This document shows, one piece after another, positions 9,780 through 21,742 of a DNA stretch of 64,000 nt. The stretch's first letter is position 1. Every line of letters begins with the position of its first letter. The DNA is from Rugalucina vietnamica (taxonomy: Eukaryota > Mollusca > Bivalvia > Lucinida > Lucinidae). The notes beneath the pieces were generated by a model. It was not told the origin of the DNA, made no database searches, and worked only from the letters and a program-made list of their open reading frames with translations. Made by a program: the position numbers and the translations under genes. The stretch is from NCBI GenBank assembly GCA_964017185.1, contig OZ024869.1, positions 6,532,501 to 6,596,500 of the forward strand, given 5' to 3'.

Positions 9780-11170
9780 GCCTAGGTCACACTAGCACTT
9801 ACGGTCGCTGCGGACGCTGCGGATAGGGCTTCCGTATTTGTCCGTCCTGTCCGTAACGATTCGTATCACATACGTAAAAGTCCGTATCTGTACGTGCATT
9901 ATTTACAGGGCACGGAAGATCCGCAGCCAAGCTTTGATAATGGTCAAAAATCAGGCACGGATGAAAAACCCGTAATTGTCCGTATCTAATCGGTATCAAA
10001 ATCCGTATCTATTCCGTAACTAAACGTATTTTGTCGTAAGCATTTGCTGCGGATCGATACTGTTTCATATTCGGTTACGGTCTTTGTCGGCGTACAGTTA
10101 TGTGATGAAAAGTATACCGCTTACTCACTGAATCGCCCGTGCGTCCAATGCTCACAAATATGCACGTGCTTTCAATGTATTCCTTTAGCCAGTATGAAAA
10201 ATGGATTCCTCAGAAGGAGATTTTGCATTGCTTTTACTAGCTGAGAAGCAGCCTGCAATATCTAAAAAAAAACCTTGGAGAACCAACAAACGAACAAGCA
10301 AACACACAAATGTTACTCAAATTATAGTTTATGAGAAGTTATTTCCGTTGTTTTACGACTATCACTCGATTGATCAATCACTCGATCGATCCGTCAAGAT
10401 TCAATTAATCGATCGATCGCAATCGATCAATCACTTGATAGATCGATCGAAAGAATGATCACTCAATCGATCTATCACCCGATCGGTCTTGATCGATCAC
10501 TCGGTCAGTTAATCACTCGATCAATCAATTGATCTTTCATCGATCAATCAGTCTATCGATCGACCGGGAGATCGATCGCGATCGAGCAATAAATCGACCG
10601 ATCATTCGATCAAGCAATCAATCAATCAAAGCATATTATGTTCTATAATTTCGTCACATTCAGATACGGATGTTTCGTCCGTAACGAAATTTTGACTTTT
10701 TTCAAAATTTGGGCGCGGATTCTACGGACCCTGCGGATACAACACGTATAGCTACGGTCATATACGCATACGATGCGAATTGTTACGGATATAACGGATA
10801 GATACGTATGACTTGTCCGTAGCGTCCTTCGCATCCGTATGTGCTAGTGTGACTGTACTTTTACAATAAACAGCGGTTACTTAATTCACATCGCAGCGTT
10901 TTGTACGCAAGAGAGCGTAACAAATGCGTATCTGAAGGTGCATGTCCGTGCCTAAACGTAACAGATGGTATCGAAAGGTATGTAGACACGTTACTTTCCG
11001 TATGTATCCGAATATATTCGTAACTATACCGTATGAGTCCGTATTTAAAGGTAACTGTAATTACGTAAATTCATTAAGAACAGTTAGCCCCGCCCACTAA
11101 TTCCTGCGGATTGCTACGTTTAGTATCCGCAACTATCCGCATTGTACGTAATTGCTAGTGTGACCTAGGC
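9780..11170. mobile_element. TIR element GCCTAGGTCACACTAGCA, about 1.4 kb, compound
   Basis: GCCTAGGTCACACTAGCA at 9780-9797 is the exact complement of TGCTAGTGTGACCTAGGC at 11153-11170. A third end-like word, GTGCTAGTGTGACTG, lies at 10837-10851. This suggests two overlapping or nested units. The body is filled with degenerate TCCGTAT/ACGGATA words. I could not find a clear target-site duplication. No transposase is present. Confidence 0.65.
10360..10628. repeat. GATC/ATCGATCA cryptic microsatellite
   Basis: About 270 bp consist almost wholly of degenerate GATCGATC, CAATCGATC and ATCACTCGATC words. The stretch sits inside the element at 9780-11170. Confidence 0.8.
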
Positions 11171-11658
11171 ATAATAGAAGGAAATATGCCCATAAATTAT
11201 TTTGAATAGCCTTTTTGCAAGTGCAAAGGAGGTGATCTAAACACCTTAAAATTGAAAATCAAGCAAATCGGAATAATTTTAAGAGTCTGGCACTCAGCTA
11301 TGTATATATAAACTTTGTTTTGACTTGGTTTATATTAAAAGAAAAATAAACAATTTAGATTTTTGCCGAGGAAAATAGTTATTTCTCTAGCTGACATTCT
11401 TACAATGCAAATAGTCCTATTCGAATTTATTTTAGTGCATAAAATTTTATTTGGTAACCTATTTTCATTTTTGCGGCACTTTTTAAGGCAATATGGTGAC
11501 ATGTTCATATTTTTCTTGAAGTGTTTCAGAAAAGTTCTTGAAAAAGGCAGTTTCTGGAAGATGGCGTACAGACAGTAGATGGTTGATAAAGGAAGATGGA
11601 AGGAAGGTCCAATAAAACCATAATACTATACTGTGCCCTGTTCCAAGACGGCTTTATC

Positions 11659-11661
<3 letters not shown>
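11171..11661. other. Intergenic, no gene seen
   Basis: The sequence is AT-rich. The open frame at 11363-11578 has no recognisable family and T-rich composition, so I do not call it. Confidence 0.35.

Positions 11662-11715
<54 letters not shown>
11662..11715. repeat. (AG)n microsatellite
   Basis: About 26 uninterrupted AG dinucleotides. The Arg-Glu and Ser-Leu frames that cross it are artefacts. Confidence 0.95.
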
Positions 11716-11717
<2 letters not shown>

Positions 11718-12687
11718 TCCTTTGGACGTGAACAACCAAAATGCGTCCTTTGGCAGAAAAAAAATCAGCTGTGTCTTCTTCGATTTATCCCAGCTAATAT
11801 GACCAACTACGGAAAATGCATTTAGCAATCACAGTCCCGTCACGCTTATTAGAAAGCATCTAGGGTTAATGTACAGCTAATTCAAAACGAAGATCCATCT
11901 ACGTGGATTGGCTGTGTATCTACGTGGATTGGCTGTGTTTTAGCTTTTAGCTTTTCCTTAAAATAGCAAAAGGTAGGTTTGCCCACCTTCATGCTCAAAT
12001 TAATTTTCATCTGGTAGCTGTCGGTCAAGTTCGTGTCCGAAGTGAAGGTCAGATGAAACCCGAGTACTGTCCAAACATAGTCGGTGGAGCAGTGTGTCAG
12101 GTGCAAGCTTGTGTCATGGACAAACACCTGCTTTTGGGGCTTCTTTCAGTAATTATAAACATTTGGAATATACTGCAATAAAAATATAATTTTGCTGTAG
12201 AATAATTATAATATGACTAGCCAATAAATTTAATTTTACTGTTCAAAAACATCGACCCTGGTTCATATTTATTTATAATCAAATCTTAGACTTTTGAAAA
12301 GTACATTTTAATTTGGGACACCTGCTACCATCAACAGTTTAGTGATCATTACCTATAATATCTATCATTTGAGGAGATGTACCTCGATTTTGGTAAGTTT
12401 AAATCTTTTTCGTACTTTCAGTCGACCGACGTAGTATCTGAAAGCAGTAAAGCTACATTTCAAACTAGGTTAAAACTTAAGCATGCAGACTGTCGCAATA
12501 CTTTAAGACTGTTTTTCAATACATTTAGGATCACTGGGAATATAAATACCTTGATAGGATGAATCGTCCCGACATGGCTGTATGGCTGTTGAATGGGGGA
12601 TTTTAAAAGCAGATCAAACAACAAAAGTTCTGCATCATATTCTAGAAAGTGGTTTGATGCAATGACCGATTCAATTGTGAGTATATA
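11716..12687. other. Intergenic with a short tandem duplication
   Basis: ATCTACGTGGATTGGCTGTG occurs twice in tandem near 11895-11935. Otherwise I see no gene or known repeat. Confidence 0.4.
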
Positions 12688-12923
12688 TGAGCCGCTTCAT
12701 GGGAAAACCAACAATCTGCATATGCGAAAACAAAGACGCAGATCAGCTTCGCGGTAACCGCAAAGCTGATCAGCGCCTTTGTTTTCGCTACATGGATAGT
12801 ACATTTCCTCTTCTTTTTAAATCTGAAATTTCAAGATTCTAGCTCTTTTCTGTGACTGTACATGTCGGTTTGTGTCAGACCTGTTCGGAAACCACATTGT
12901 TGGTTTTCCCACGAGGTGGCTCA
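12688..12923. mobile_element. MITE-1
   Basis: Ends TGAGCCGCTTCATGGGAAAA and GGTTTTCCCACGAGGTGGCTCA are inverted. The core AGCTTCGCGGTAACCGCAAAGCT carries one mismatch in the stem. The TATCCG-type boundary block is also present. Confidence 0.8.
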
Positions 12924-13286
12924 ATTATACGTGTTTTTCCCAATGTAAAACATCACACAGTCCCTCCTCCCTCCCTGAATGATCGGTTTGCCTTTATAAA
13001 GCCAGGATGACCATTAGTAACCAACATGACAGGCATGTTCCAGTGCTTGCCTTATAGTGCGGAGCGCCAAGCATAGTAGCTTTAGTCATTTTCCTTGGTT
13101 TTACACATGTGGAAACTTTAACCCCAGCTTTTATATGTGTCTTTTATCTATGTGGTTAGCTGACGTTAGATTTTTTTTAATAAAATGATCGCAGTCTATA
13201 TTCGCGGAAACTACCGTTTTTCTCACATAATTTTGGTTTGAAGTTTACGTTCACCCAGTTTCTATCGTACATTTCTTTGCATTTTT

Positions 13287-15935
13287 AGCTCACCTGAGCC
13301 GTCAGGCTCACAAGGTGAGCTTATAGGATGGCCATGATCCGGCGTCCGTCCGTCCGTCCGTCGTCCGTCCGTCGTCCGTCCGTCCGTCCGTCGTCCGTCG
13401 TCCACCATTTTCAAAGATCTTCTTCTCTGAAACAGCTTGGCCAATCAAAGCCAAATTTTACATGAAGCATCTATGGGAAGGGGGAACCAATGTGTATATA
13501 AATAATCCAGGTCACATGACCAAGATGGCCGCCATGCCCATATATGGTAAAAACCCTTCAAAAATCTTCTTCTCCGGAACCACTGGATCGATTTCAACCA
13601 AACTTGGCATGAAGCATCGATGACTCAAGTACTACAATGTGTATATAAATCATGACCTTGTGGTGACCTTGACCTATTTTACGGCAAGGTCAACATAGGT
13701 CGCCTTTTCATTTGAATGGGAAAAATTGTTAAATTGTCATTTAAAGGAAAAATCTTGCAGAAAATGAGCAGTAGGACTGAATATTAATGATTCTGAAAAA
13801 AATTGGGCACCAGGGGCTCATCCGCCCCCACCCAGGGGCAATATACATGTATACTATCATAATATTCAAACATCTTCTTCTCTGAAACCGCTTGGCCAAT
13901 CAAAGCTAAATTTTACATGAAGCATCTATGGGAAGGGGGAACCAATGTGTATATAAATAATCCAGGTCACATGACCAAGATGGCCGCCATGCCCATATAT
14001 GGTAAAAACCCTTCAAAAACTCTCTTCTCCTGAACCACTGGACCGATTTCAATGAAACTTGGCATGAAGCATCGATGGCTCAAGTACTACAATGTGTATA
14101 TAAATCATGACCCTGTGATGACCTTGACCTTTTTTTACGGCAAGGTCAACATAGGTTGCCAATGCATTTGAATAGGGAAAACTTTTAAAATGTCATTTAA
14201 AGTGAAAGTCTTGCAGGAAATGGGCAGTAGGACAGAATATTAATGATTTTGACAAAAATTGGTCCCCAGGGGCTCATTTGCCCCCACCCCGGGGCAATAT
14301 ACATGTATATTACCATAATATTCAAACATCTTCTCCTCTGAAACCGCTTGGAGAATCAAAGCCAAATTTTATGTGAAGCATCTATGGAATGGGGGAATTA
14401 ATGTATATATAAATTATTAGCTCACCTGAGCCGTCAGGCTCACAAGGTGAGCTTATAGTATACCCATGCTCCGTCGTCCGTCCGTCCGTCGTCCGTCCGT
14501 CGTCCACCATTTTCAAAGATCTTCTCCTCTGAAACCGCTTGGCCAATCAAAGCCAAATTTTACATGAAGCATCTATGGGAAGGGGGAACCAATGTGTATA
14601 TAAATAATCCAGGTCACATGACCAAGATGGCCGCCATGCCCATATATGGTAAAAACCCTTCAAAAATCTTCTTCTCCGGAACCACTGGACCGATTTCAAC
14701 CAAACTTGGCATGAAGCATTAATGGCTCAAGCACTACAATGTATATATAAATCATGACCCTATGATGACCTTGACCTATTTTACGGCAAGGTCAACATAG
14801 GTCGCGAATGCATTTGAATGGGAAAAATTGTTAAATTGTCATTTAAAGGAAAAATCTTGCAGAAAATGAGCAGTAGGACTGAATATTAATGATTCTGAAA
14901 AAAATTGGGCACCAGGGGCTCATCCGCCCCCACCCCGGGGCAATATACATGTATATCTCCAGAATATTCAAACATCTTCTCCTCTGAAACCGCTTGGCCA
15001 ATCAAAGCGAAATTTTATGTGAAGCATCAATAGGAAGGGGTAACAAATATGTATATAAAAAATCCAGGTCACATGACCAAGATGGCCGCCATGCCCATAT
15101 ATGGTAAAAACCGTTCAAAAATCTTCTTCTCCAGAACCGGTTGACCGATTTCAACGAAACTTGGCACGAAGCATCGATGGCTCAAGCACTACAATGTGTA
15201 TATAAATCATGACCCTGTGATGACCTTGACCTATTTTACGGGAAGGTCAACATAGGTCACCAATGCATTTGAATGGGGAAAACTTTTAAAATGTCGTTTA
15301 AAGTGAAAGTCTTGCAGGAAATGGGCAGTAGGACTGGATATTAATGATTCTGAAAAAAAATTGGACCCCAGGGGCTCATGTGCCCCCACCCCGGGGCAAT
15401 ATACATGTATATTTCCATAATATTTAAACGTCTTCTCCTCTGAAACCGCTTGGCCAAACAAAGCCAAATTTTAAGTGAAGCATCTATAGAATGGGGGAAT
15501 CAATGTGTATATAAATAATCTAGGTCACATGACCAAGATGGCCGCCATGCCCATATATGGTAAAAACCCATCAAAAATCATCTTCTCTGAAACCAATAGA
15601 CTGATTTCAAGGAAACTTGGCGTGAGGCATCGATGGCTAAAGTACTCCAATGTATATATAAATCATGACCCTGTGATGACCTTGACCAAGTTTATGGCAA
15701 GGTCAACATGGGTTGCCTGTGCATCTGAATTGGGAAAACTGTTAAAATGTCATTTGAAGGAAAAAGCCAACAGGAAATTGGCAAATGGACAGAATATTGA
15801 AGATTCTGAAAAAAGAAAATGGCCCAAGGGCTTATCTGCCCCTGCACTGGAGTTAAAAACCATAATATTCAAACATGTTTATTGGTATATGCAGCTGATC
15901 TCAGGTGAGCGTTTACAGGACCATTGGTCCTCTGG
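13287..15935 (+). mobile_element. HINE-like element, copy 2, with an internal second head
   Basis: The head at 13287, AGCTCACCTGAGCCGTCAGG, is followed by GTCC minisatellite and two monomers. A second complete head and minisatellite begin at 14419, then three more monomers and one tail. The tail is CTCAGGTGAGCG, AGGACCATTGGTCCT, CTGG, ending at 15935. The body monomers of about 460 bp differ from copy 1 in containing CCACCCCGGGGCAATATACA. Two heads with one tail suggest a truncated copy abutting a complete one, or capture by tandem insertion. The 177-aa frame at 15505-16038 is a repeat artefact. Confidence 0.7.
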
Positions 15936-17171
15936 TTATAACATCCTTAACTTCAGCTCACGCACAGATCTTTGTCTTTTGACAGATCGTCTCATATATT
16001 CTTATGTAACGGTTTTGCCTCAAGTAAACCATGGCTAGATGTAGATGGTATCTTCCATACCAGCACACTCTTTATTAGCTCACCTGAGCCGAAGGCTCAC
16101 AAGGTGAGCTTATACACGCTATAGGACCTTGACCTTATGAGACGATTTTTTCGAGCAAACCAAAATGGCGGACAGGGGGATAAATAATTAAGACGCAGAC
16201 ATTTTTTCTTGATGTAAATTTAGTTTATTTTTACCTAGGGCAAACTTAAATACACAGGCATCTCGGTCTGTATATAGTTAATGTTAGTGCAAGCAGTTTT
16301 TGTTCAATGGAGTGGTATGCAGAAAATAAATGACACACAAAAGTGTTCGAGTGGCTTTGCTCATGTATGAAATTCGAAAGACAAATATCATAATATCATC
16401 CAAAAATTCAGTTAAATAATATTTATGTGTCGAAATAGGATTATTCCATTACACTTAGAACTCACAAACGCATATGAGGGCTACGCTGTAAAATTAATCA
16501 GAAAAACTACTGGTTTTAATCACTGTACAGACACATAAAGTTCTGAAATCGCGTGCGAAACAGTTCAGTATTTTTCGAGCAGTACTGAACGGGTATTTCG
16601 AGCACATATTTTACTTTGAACGGGTATTCTGAGTCCATTTCTGTACAGGTGTTTCGAGTACGTCAAGGTTGTATTTTGACCTTTGAATCATCAAAACTTT
16701 GTCATCACTTTTTATATGAAAGGTAGATCAGCTAGCTAACCTATGCTTCGATACACTTCGTGACCTCTCTCCACTTCCGTGTGGAGAGGTCTAACGGAAA
16801 ACCGATGGAAATATTCTGTCTATATGAAAGGCAGTTCTCAACTGCGGGAGATGTGCGAATTTTCCAAGCATTAGGCATGTCAACAGTAATTATTAGAAAA
16901 TATGTTTCTCGCTACCTCTCTGCTTTTATTGCGCTATTCACAATATTCCGTTTACCACACAGTATGACCAGAACTAGACGGAATATAGGATGGCTAGCTC
17001 CGGCGTACGTCCGTCCGTCGTCGTCCGTCCGTCCACAATTTCAAAAATCTTCTCTAAAACCACTTGGCCAATCAAAGCCAAATTTTATATGAAGCATCTA
17101 TAGAAAGGGGGAACCAATGTGTATATAAGTAATCAAGGTCACATGACCAAGATGGCCGCCATGCTCATATA

Positions 17172-17986
17172 CTTAAACGCAAAAGTTTCGCAACACATAT
17201 AAAACGCAAATTTCTTCCTATCCACTACAAAATTTCTTTCGGTGATAAATGGTATGGCAAGTCATGTTCTTTGTCTTCCATACAACATGAAAATCAGAAT
17301 GCTGCGGCGTATGGTTGCTGAGATAACGTCAAAACATTACGGTAACCCGTTTTTTAAAAGTCACGGGTACAATATCTTACATTGTATGCGAAAACAAACT
17401 TTTAAACCGATGTTTGTTTCCTATAGCAAAGAGGAAAACAAACGCAAATATCCAATTTTTACGCCTTGGTCGACGTTTATTACGTGTGTATGACGTGTTA
17501 AAGTTTTGACGTAATTGGCTGTTAATAGGCAAACGAATAGCAATAATCGAAATCTTTTAATGACATTTTGTAGCCCTCAGGGCATGGTACTAATGGCAAA
17601 AAGATCGCGTCCTGGTCAAGCAAAATGAGCATGTAATGGCTGTTTGAAAATAACACGCTGACGTCAACAAAGAAACGCATCAACTAAGAGTGCTGCTAAA
17701 CAAAAAAATCAAAACGTTTTTGTTGTTTTCTGATTGTACAGACGCCACGCTATCGATTGATGGTGTTTGCTTTTTATTCAAAATAAACATCCATATTTTA
17801 GACGCAAATTGTTAAAAAACACAAACGTCACATTAACGTCAGAACGAAAACATGCAATCAAATCATGTTTATGGCAAATCGTTACTCATTGTGTAGGGAC
17901 ATAAAATATATTTTCAAAAATAATTATACGCAGGCAATGTAGAAGAAAAAGAGAAAGTAAATTGTTGCGAAACTTTTGCGTTTAAG
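17172..17986. mobile_element. Tc1/mariner-type TIR element nested in copy 3
   Basis: The left end CTTAAACGCAAAAGTTTCGC is the complement of the right end GCGAAACTTTTGCGTTTAAG. TA stands on each side. Host CATATATGG is restored when the 815-bp insert and one TA are removed, so the target duplication is TA. No intact transposase is seen; the 83-aa frame at 17242 is not recognisable. Confidence 0.8.
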
Positions 17987-19156
17987 TATATATGGTAAAA
18001 ACCCTTCAAAAATCTTCTTCTCCGGAACTGGTTGGCCGATTTTTACGAAACTTGGCATGAAGCATCGATGACTCGAGTACTACAATTTGATTTAAATGAT
18101 GACCCTGTAATGACCTAGACCTATTTTACGACAAGGTCAACATAGGTCGCCTATGCATTTGAATGGGGAAAAACTATTTAAATGTAATTTAAAGGGAAAA
18201 ACTTGCAGAAAATGAGCCACAGGACTGAATATTAATGATTCTGAAAATAAATTGACCACAGGGTCTCATATGCCCCCACCCCGGGGCAATATACATGCAT
18301 ATTATCATAATATCCAAACATCTTCTTTTCTGAAACTATTTGGCCAATCAAAGCCAAATTTTATATGAAGCATCTATAGGAAGGGGGAATCAATGTGTAT
18401 ATAACTAATTCAGGTCACATGACCAAGATGGCCGCCATGCCGGACCGATTTCAACGAAACTTGGCATGAAGTATCGATGACTCAAGTACTACAATAAGTA
18501 TATAAATCATGACCCTGCGATGACCTTGACCAATTTTACGGCAATGTCAACATAGGTAGCCAGTGCATTTGAATGGGGAAAACTTTTAAAATGCCATTTA
18601 AAGTTAAAGTCTTGCAGGAAATGCGCAGTAGGACTGAATATTACTGATTCTGAAAAAATTGGTCCCCAGGAGCTCATATGCCCCCACCCCGGGGCACTAT
18701 ACATGTATATTTCCATAATATTCACAAATATTCTCCTCTGAAACCACCTGGCAAATCAAAGCAAAATTTTACGTGAAACATTTATAGGTGTATATAAATA
18801 ATCCAGGTCACATGCCCATATATGGTAAAAACCCTTAAAAATCTTCTTCTCCGAAACGATTTAAAGGAAACTTGGCATGAAGCGTCGATAACTTAAGTAC
18901 TACAACGTGTATATAAATTATGACCATGTTGTGACTTTGACCTATTTTACAACAAAAGGTCAACGTAGGTCGCCTATGCCTTTGAATGGGTAAAACTGTT
19001 AAAATGTCAGTTGAGGGGAAAAAAGACTTGCAGGAAATTAGCGAATGGACAGGATATTAATTATTATGAAACAAAAATGGCCCCAGGGCTTCATCTGCCC
19101 ATTTAGTCCCTTACTGGTGCTATTTCCCATATTCAAACATGTTTATTGGTAAATAT

Positions 19157-20072
19157 GTTCTGTGCAAAGTAGGAATCGGTGCAATTCCGGAATTGCACCT
19201 GTGCAAAGTAGGAATTCTCACTGTCCGCCGATTCTAGAATTGTACCGGACAAGTCTAGAATTGTACAAGGGAAATAGTGAGCTGATAAACTCTGTGCGCA
19301 AAGTAGGAATCGATTTGGACAAAGTAGGAATTCCTACTTTGAGCAAGGAATGAGCGGGACAATTTCAGAATTTCATAGATCATTGCTTAAAAATGGACAA
19401 AAAGGACATCAATAGGCATACAAGTAAAAATTGCACTGGGACAGAGCAAAGGAGAAAGCGCTGGCAAACCAAGATGTATGATCAGAGATGGATATGATGA
19501 TACTCAGTACATATTTTGAATCATGTCTATCACCAACATTTATATACACTTTGATGGCAAAACAGTGAACACTTACTGCAAACAAATCATTCCTTCCCTA
19601 ATTATGCATAATTAAATTCATTAGTTTGGTGGGTGAAGTAAATACACACTACGAGGATAAAAATAATAATAAAAAATAAAATAAAATAAAATTTTGATAA
19701 CTTTCTGTTTATAATGCACTAAAATAAACATTGACATGTCAGCAGAATCATGAAAATAAGTTCGAAACTACTTACATAAAATAAATTAAGTAATTTTACG
19801 TCGACCACACATGTATTTATGGTCTGCTTTTGGTTTGTTATTGTAACTTAAAACGTCCGGAAGAGATAATATTCCTACTTTGTCCCAAAATTCCTACTTT
19901 GCGCAAGGCAAATAATATATTCTTACTTTGTCCCGATTCCTACTTTGCGCACGGACAGTTCCGGAATCGAACCGTGCAAAGTAGGAATTCTTACTTTGTC
20001 CGACAAAGTGAGAATTCCTACTTTGCGCAGGTGCAATTCCGGAATTGTACCGATTCCTACTCTGCGCAGAAC
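19157..20072. mobile_element. Long-TIR element built of CAAAGTAGGAATTC words
   Basis: Left GTTCTGTGCAAAGTAGGAAT pairs with right ATTCCTACTCTGCGCAGAAC. The inverted match extends about 60 bp through the GGTGCAATTCCGGAATTGCACC region. ATAT flanks both ends, a probable target duplication. The word CAAAGTAGGAAT and its complement recur many times near both ends. It sits inside HINE-like copy 3. Confidence 0.7.
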
Positions 20073-20121
20073 ATATACAACAGATCTTAGGTGAGGCTTT
20101 ACAGGACCATTGGCCCTCTGG

Positions 20122-20868
20122 TTTCTTGTGTATAATACTATGATGAAACGCACAAATGATTTAGAGGTGATTTGAATGTGCATATTCTTGCCAATTTTTT
20201 GGTTTTTCCGCTAACGTTTTAAAACAAACGTCTAGAACGTAGTTTAATCAATATAGATTAATAGGTCTTCCGTTAAAACTAACGTTTTCTAATGTGTTCA
20301 TTTTGCGCACACCATTTCGCCCGCCGGCTGAATCTAGTAGGATTTATTTGAGTTTTCCTTTTTAAATTAATTAGTAAAATAATTACCTCATATAAATCTG
20401 GGAAAGGACTAGCAAGATAAGGCAGGCGCAGAGAGTTATAGCGGCTTTTAAATGGTGTATGTTATTTTTTTTTTTTTTTTTATTTATTTTTGTAGTTATT
20501 TGATTGTAATTATAGAGAAATGTTTCTGACCAGTGCACATCCATTGTGACTAAGTTACCAGTATTTGAAATATGATATTTATTGCATGGAGAAATTCGAT
20601 ACTTCTGAACAGAAGACATCACCAAGAGGAGTACCTTCGGCGAGCTAATTTTGGCACGGCTTAATATCAAAATGCCAATTGATTCACAATGTAGCACGCA
20701 GATCTTTGGGTAGGTAATTCATGGCTTTTAGTGCGCCATGGAAGTTTTCTTCGTGTCTTTTCTGTCGGCAAAAACGTGATTTCCTTTGCTTTCTTTCTCA
20801 TCCAACCAAGTCTCTGGACTTGGTCTTGTGTTGCACTTAGTCAGCTGCAAAATGCAATCGATACATAA
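20122..20868. other. Intergenic, poly-T tract, no gene seen
   Basis: A T run lies at about 20466-20482. The minus frame of 104 aa at 20383-20697 crosses this run and resembles nothing I know. Confidence 0.35.
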
Positions 20869-21139
20869 GGAAAACATGTCTGTGCAATGTATACCCCCGT
20901 ATACCCCACTTTTATATAGTAAAACTGGGGTTTGCAGGGGTATACCTATTTTTCTTATTTTTGCTCCAAAACATAGATTGTGGGTACTCGTTAGAACCGC
21001 CTCGCCGAGGCGGTTCTAACGTGTACCCACAATCTATGTTTTGAGCAAAAATAAGAAAAATATCAAAAATTTTCCAATGACATTTTCATTTATCATACTT
21101 GAAAAAAATCTCTGTATATTGCATGGGCGAGTTTTCGTC
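20869..21139 (+). mobile_element. MITE-X
   Basis: GGAAAACATGTCTGTGCAAT at the left and GCATGGGCGAGTTTTCGT at the right are imperfect inverted ends. The central hairpin arms are ACATAGATTGTGGGTACTCG and its complement around GAACCGCCTCGCCGAGGCGG. Confidence 0.8.
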
Positions 21140-21742
21140 ATGACTGTCTTGTTCTTTCTTCGATCAGCTTTGAGACATCGTGTACAGAGTATTGGCTTCT
21201 TTGTCTTGGGAAGGCCTCGCCTTGTTAAATTGAGAAATTACAAAATGAAATTCTGCTGACTCAGTCAATAGAGTATGGGCAATGCATTTGGATGGCAAAA
21301 ATGCCATATTCTGGATCGCCCTTGGAAGTAAACAATTTACTGCTTACATAATATCACGGCATTGCCGCTTTCTTAGGCGATCCACCATTGGTCCGAAATC
21401 GAGTACAGAGGCCCCACCTCAGGGGTCTTTGCTCCATGCTCACTCAAAAATAAAATAACCATTCTCCCCAGCTTCCTCAATGTTTTCCTCAACTCTCTGC
21501 TCCCTAGCATACCAAAAAGGTTTTGCTTGCTTCCCAGCTCCCTTGAAGTTTTTTTTTCAGTGCTCCCCATCTCCCTGTAAACTGATGATAAATGGCCCTT
21601 CTCCACAGCTCCCCTACACCACCGGTAGTCGCGCCCCGGTACACTGGTAAATACTCAGTAAGCTTGGCTTGGTTTGTGGCTAAGACAAAAGACAATTCAG
21701 TCCGCAAGACTCGATATACAGCTATATTTCTGAAAGAGAACA

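Larger units (their letters stand above)
16077..20121 (+). mobile_element. HINE-like element, copy 3, interrupted by other transposons
   Basis: A head is at 16077-16113. About 870 bp of a divergent body type follows, including AAACCAAAATGGCGGAC, which resembles the minus-strand copy near 41380. A GTCC minisatellite restarts at about 17010 with monomers of the copy 2 type. The tail AGGACCATTGGCCCT-CTGG ends at 20121. Two TIR elements, at 17172-17986 and 19157-20072, are embedded. The left part could instead be a separate truncated copy. Confidence 0.6.

Noticed and set aside
10360..10628. Dam-methylation-like GATC regulatory cluster or replication origin
   Set aside because: That role is bacterial; here it is a microsatellite within a transposon.
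11526..11828. Arg-Glu and Ser-Leu repeat proteins
   Set aside because: Translation of an (AG)n microsatellite.
15505..16038. 177-aa open frame, with a related 133-aa frame at 45556-45957
   Set aside because: Both are the same HINE-like monomer read through; no codon-level conservation or family match.
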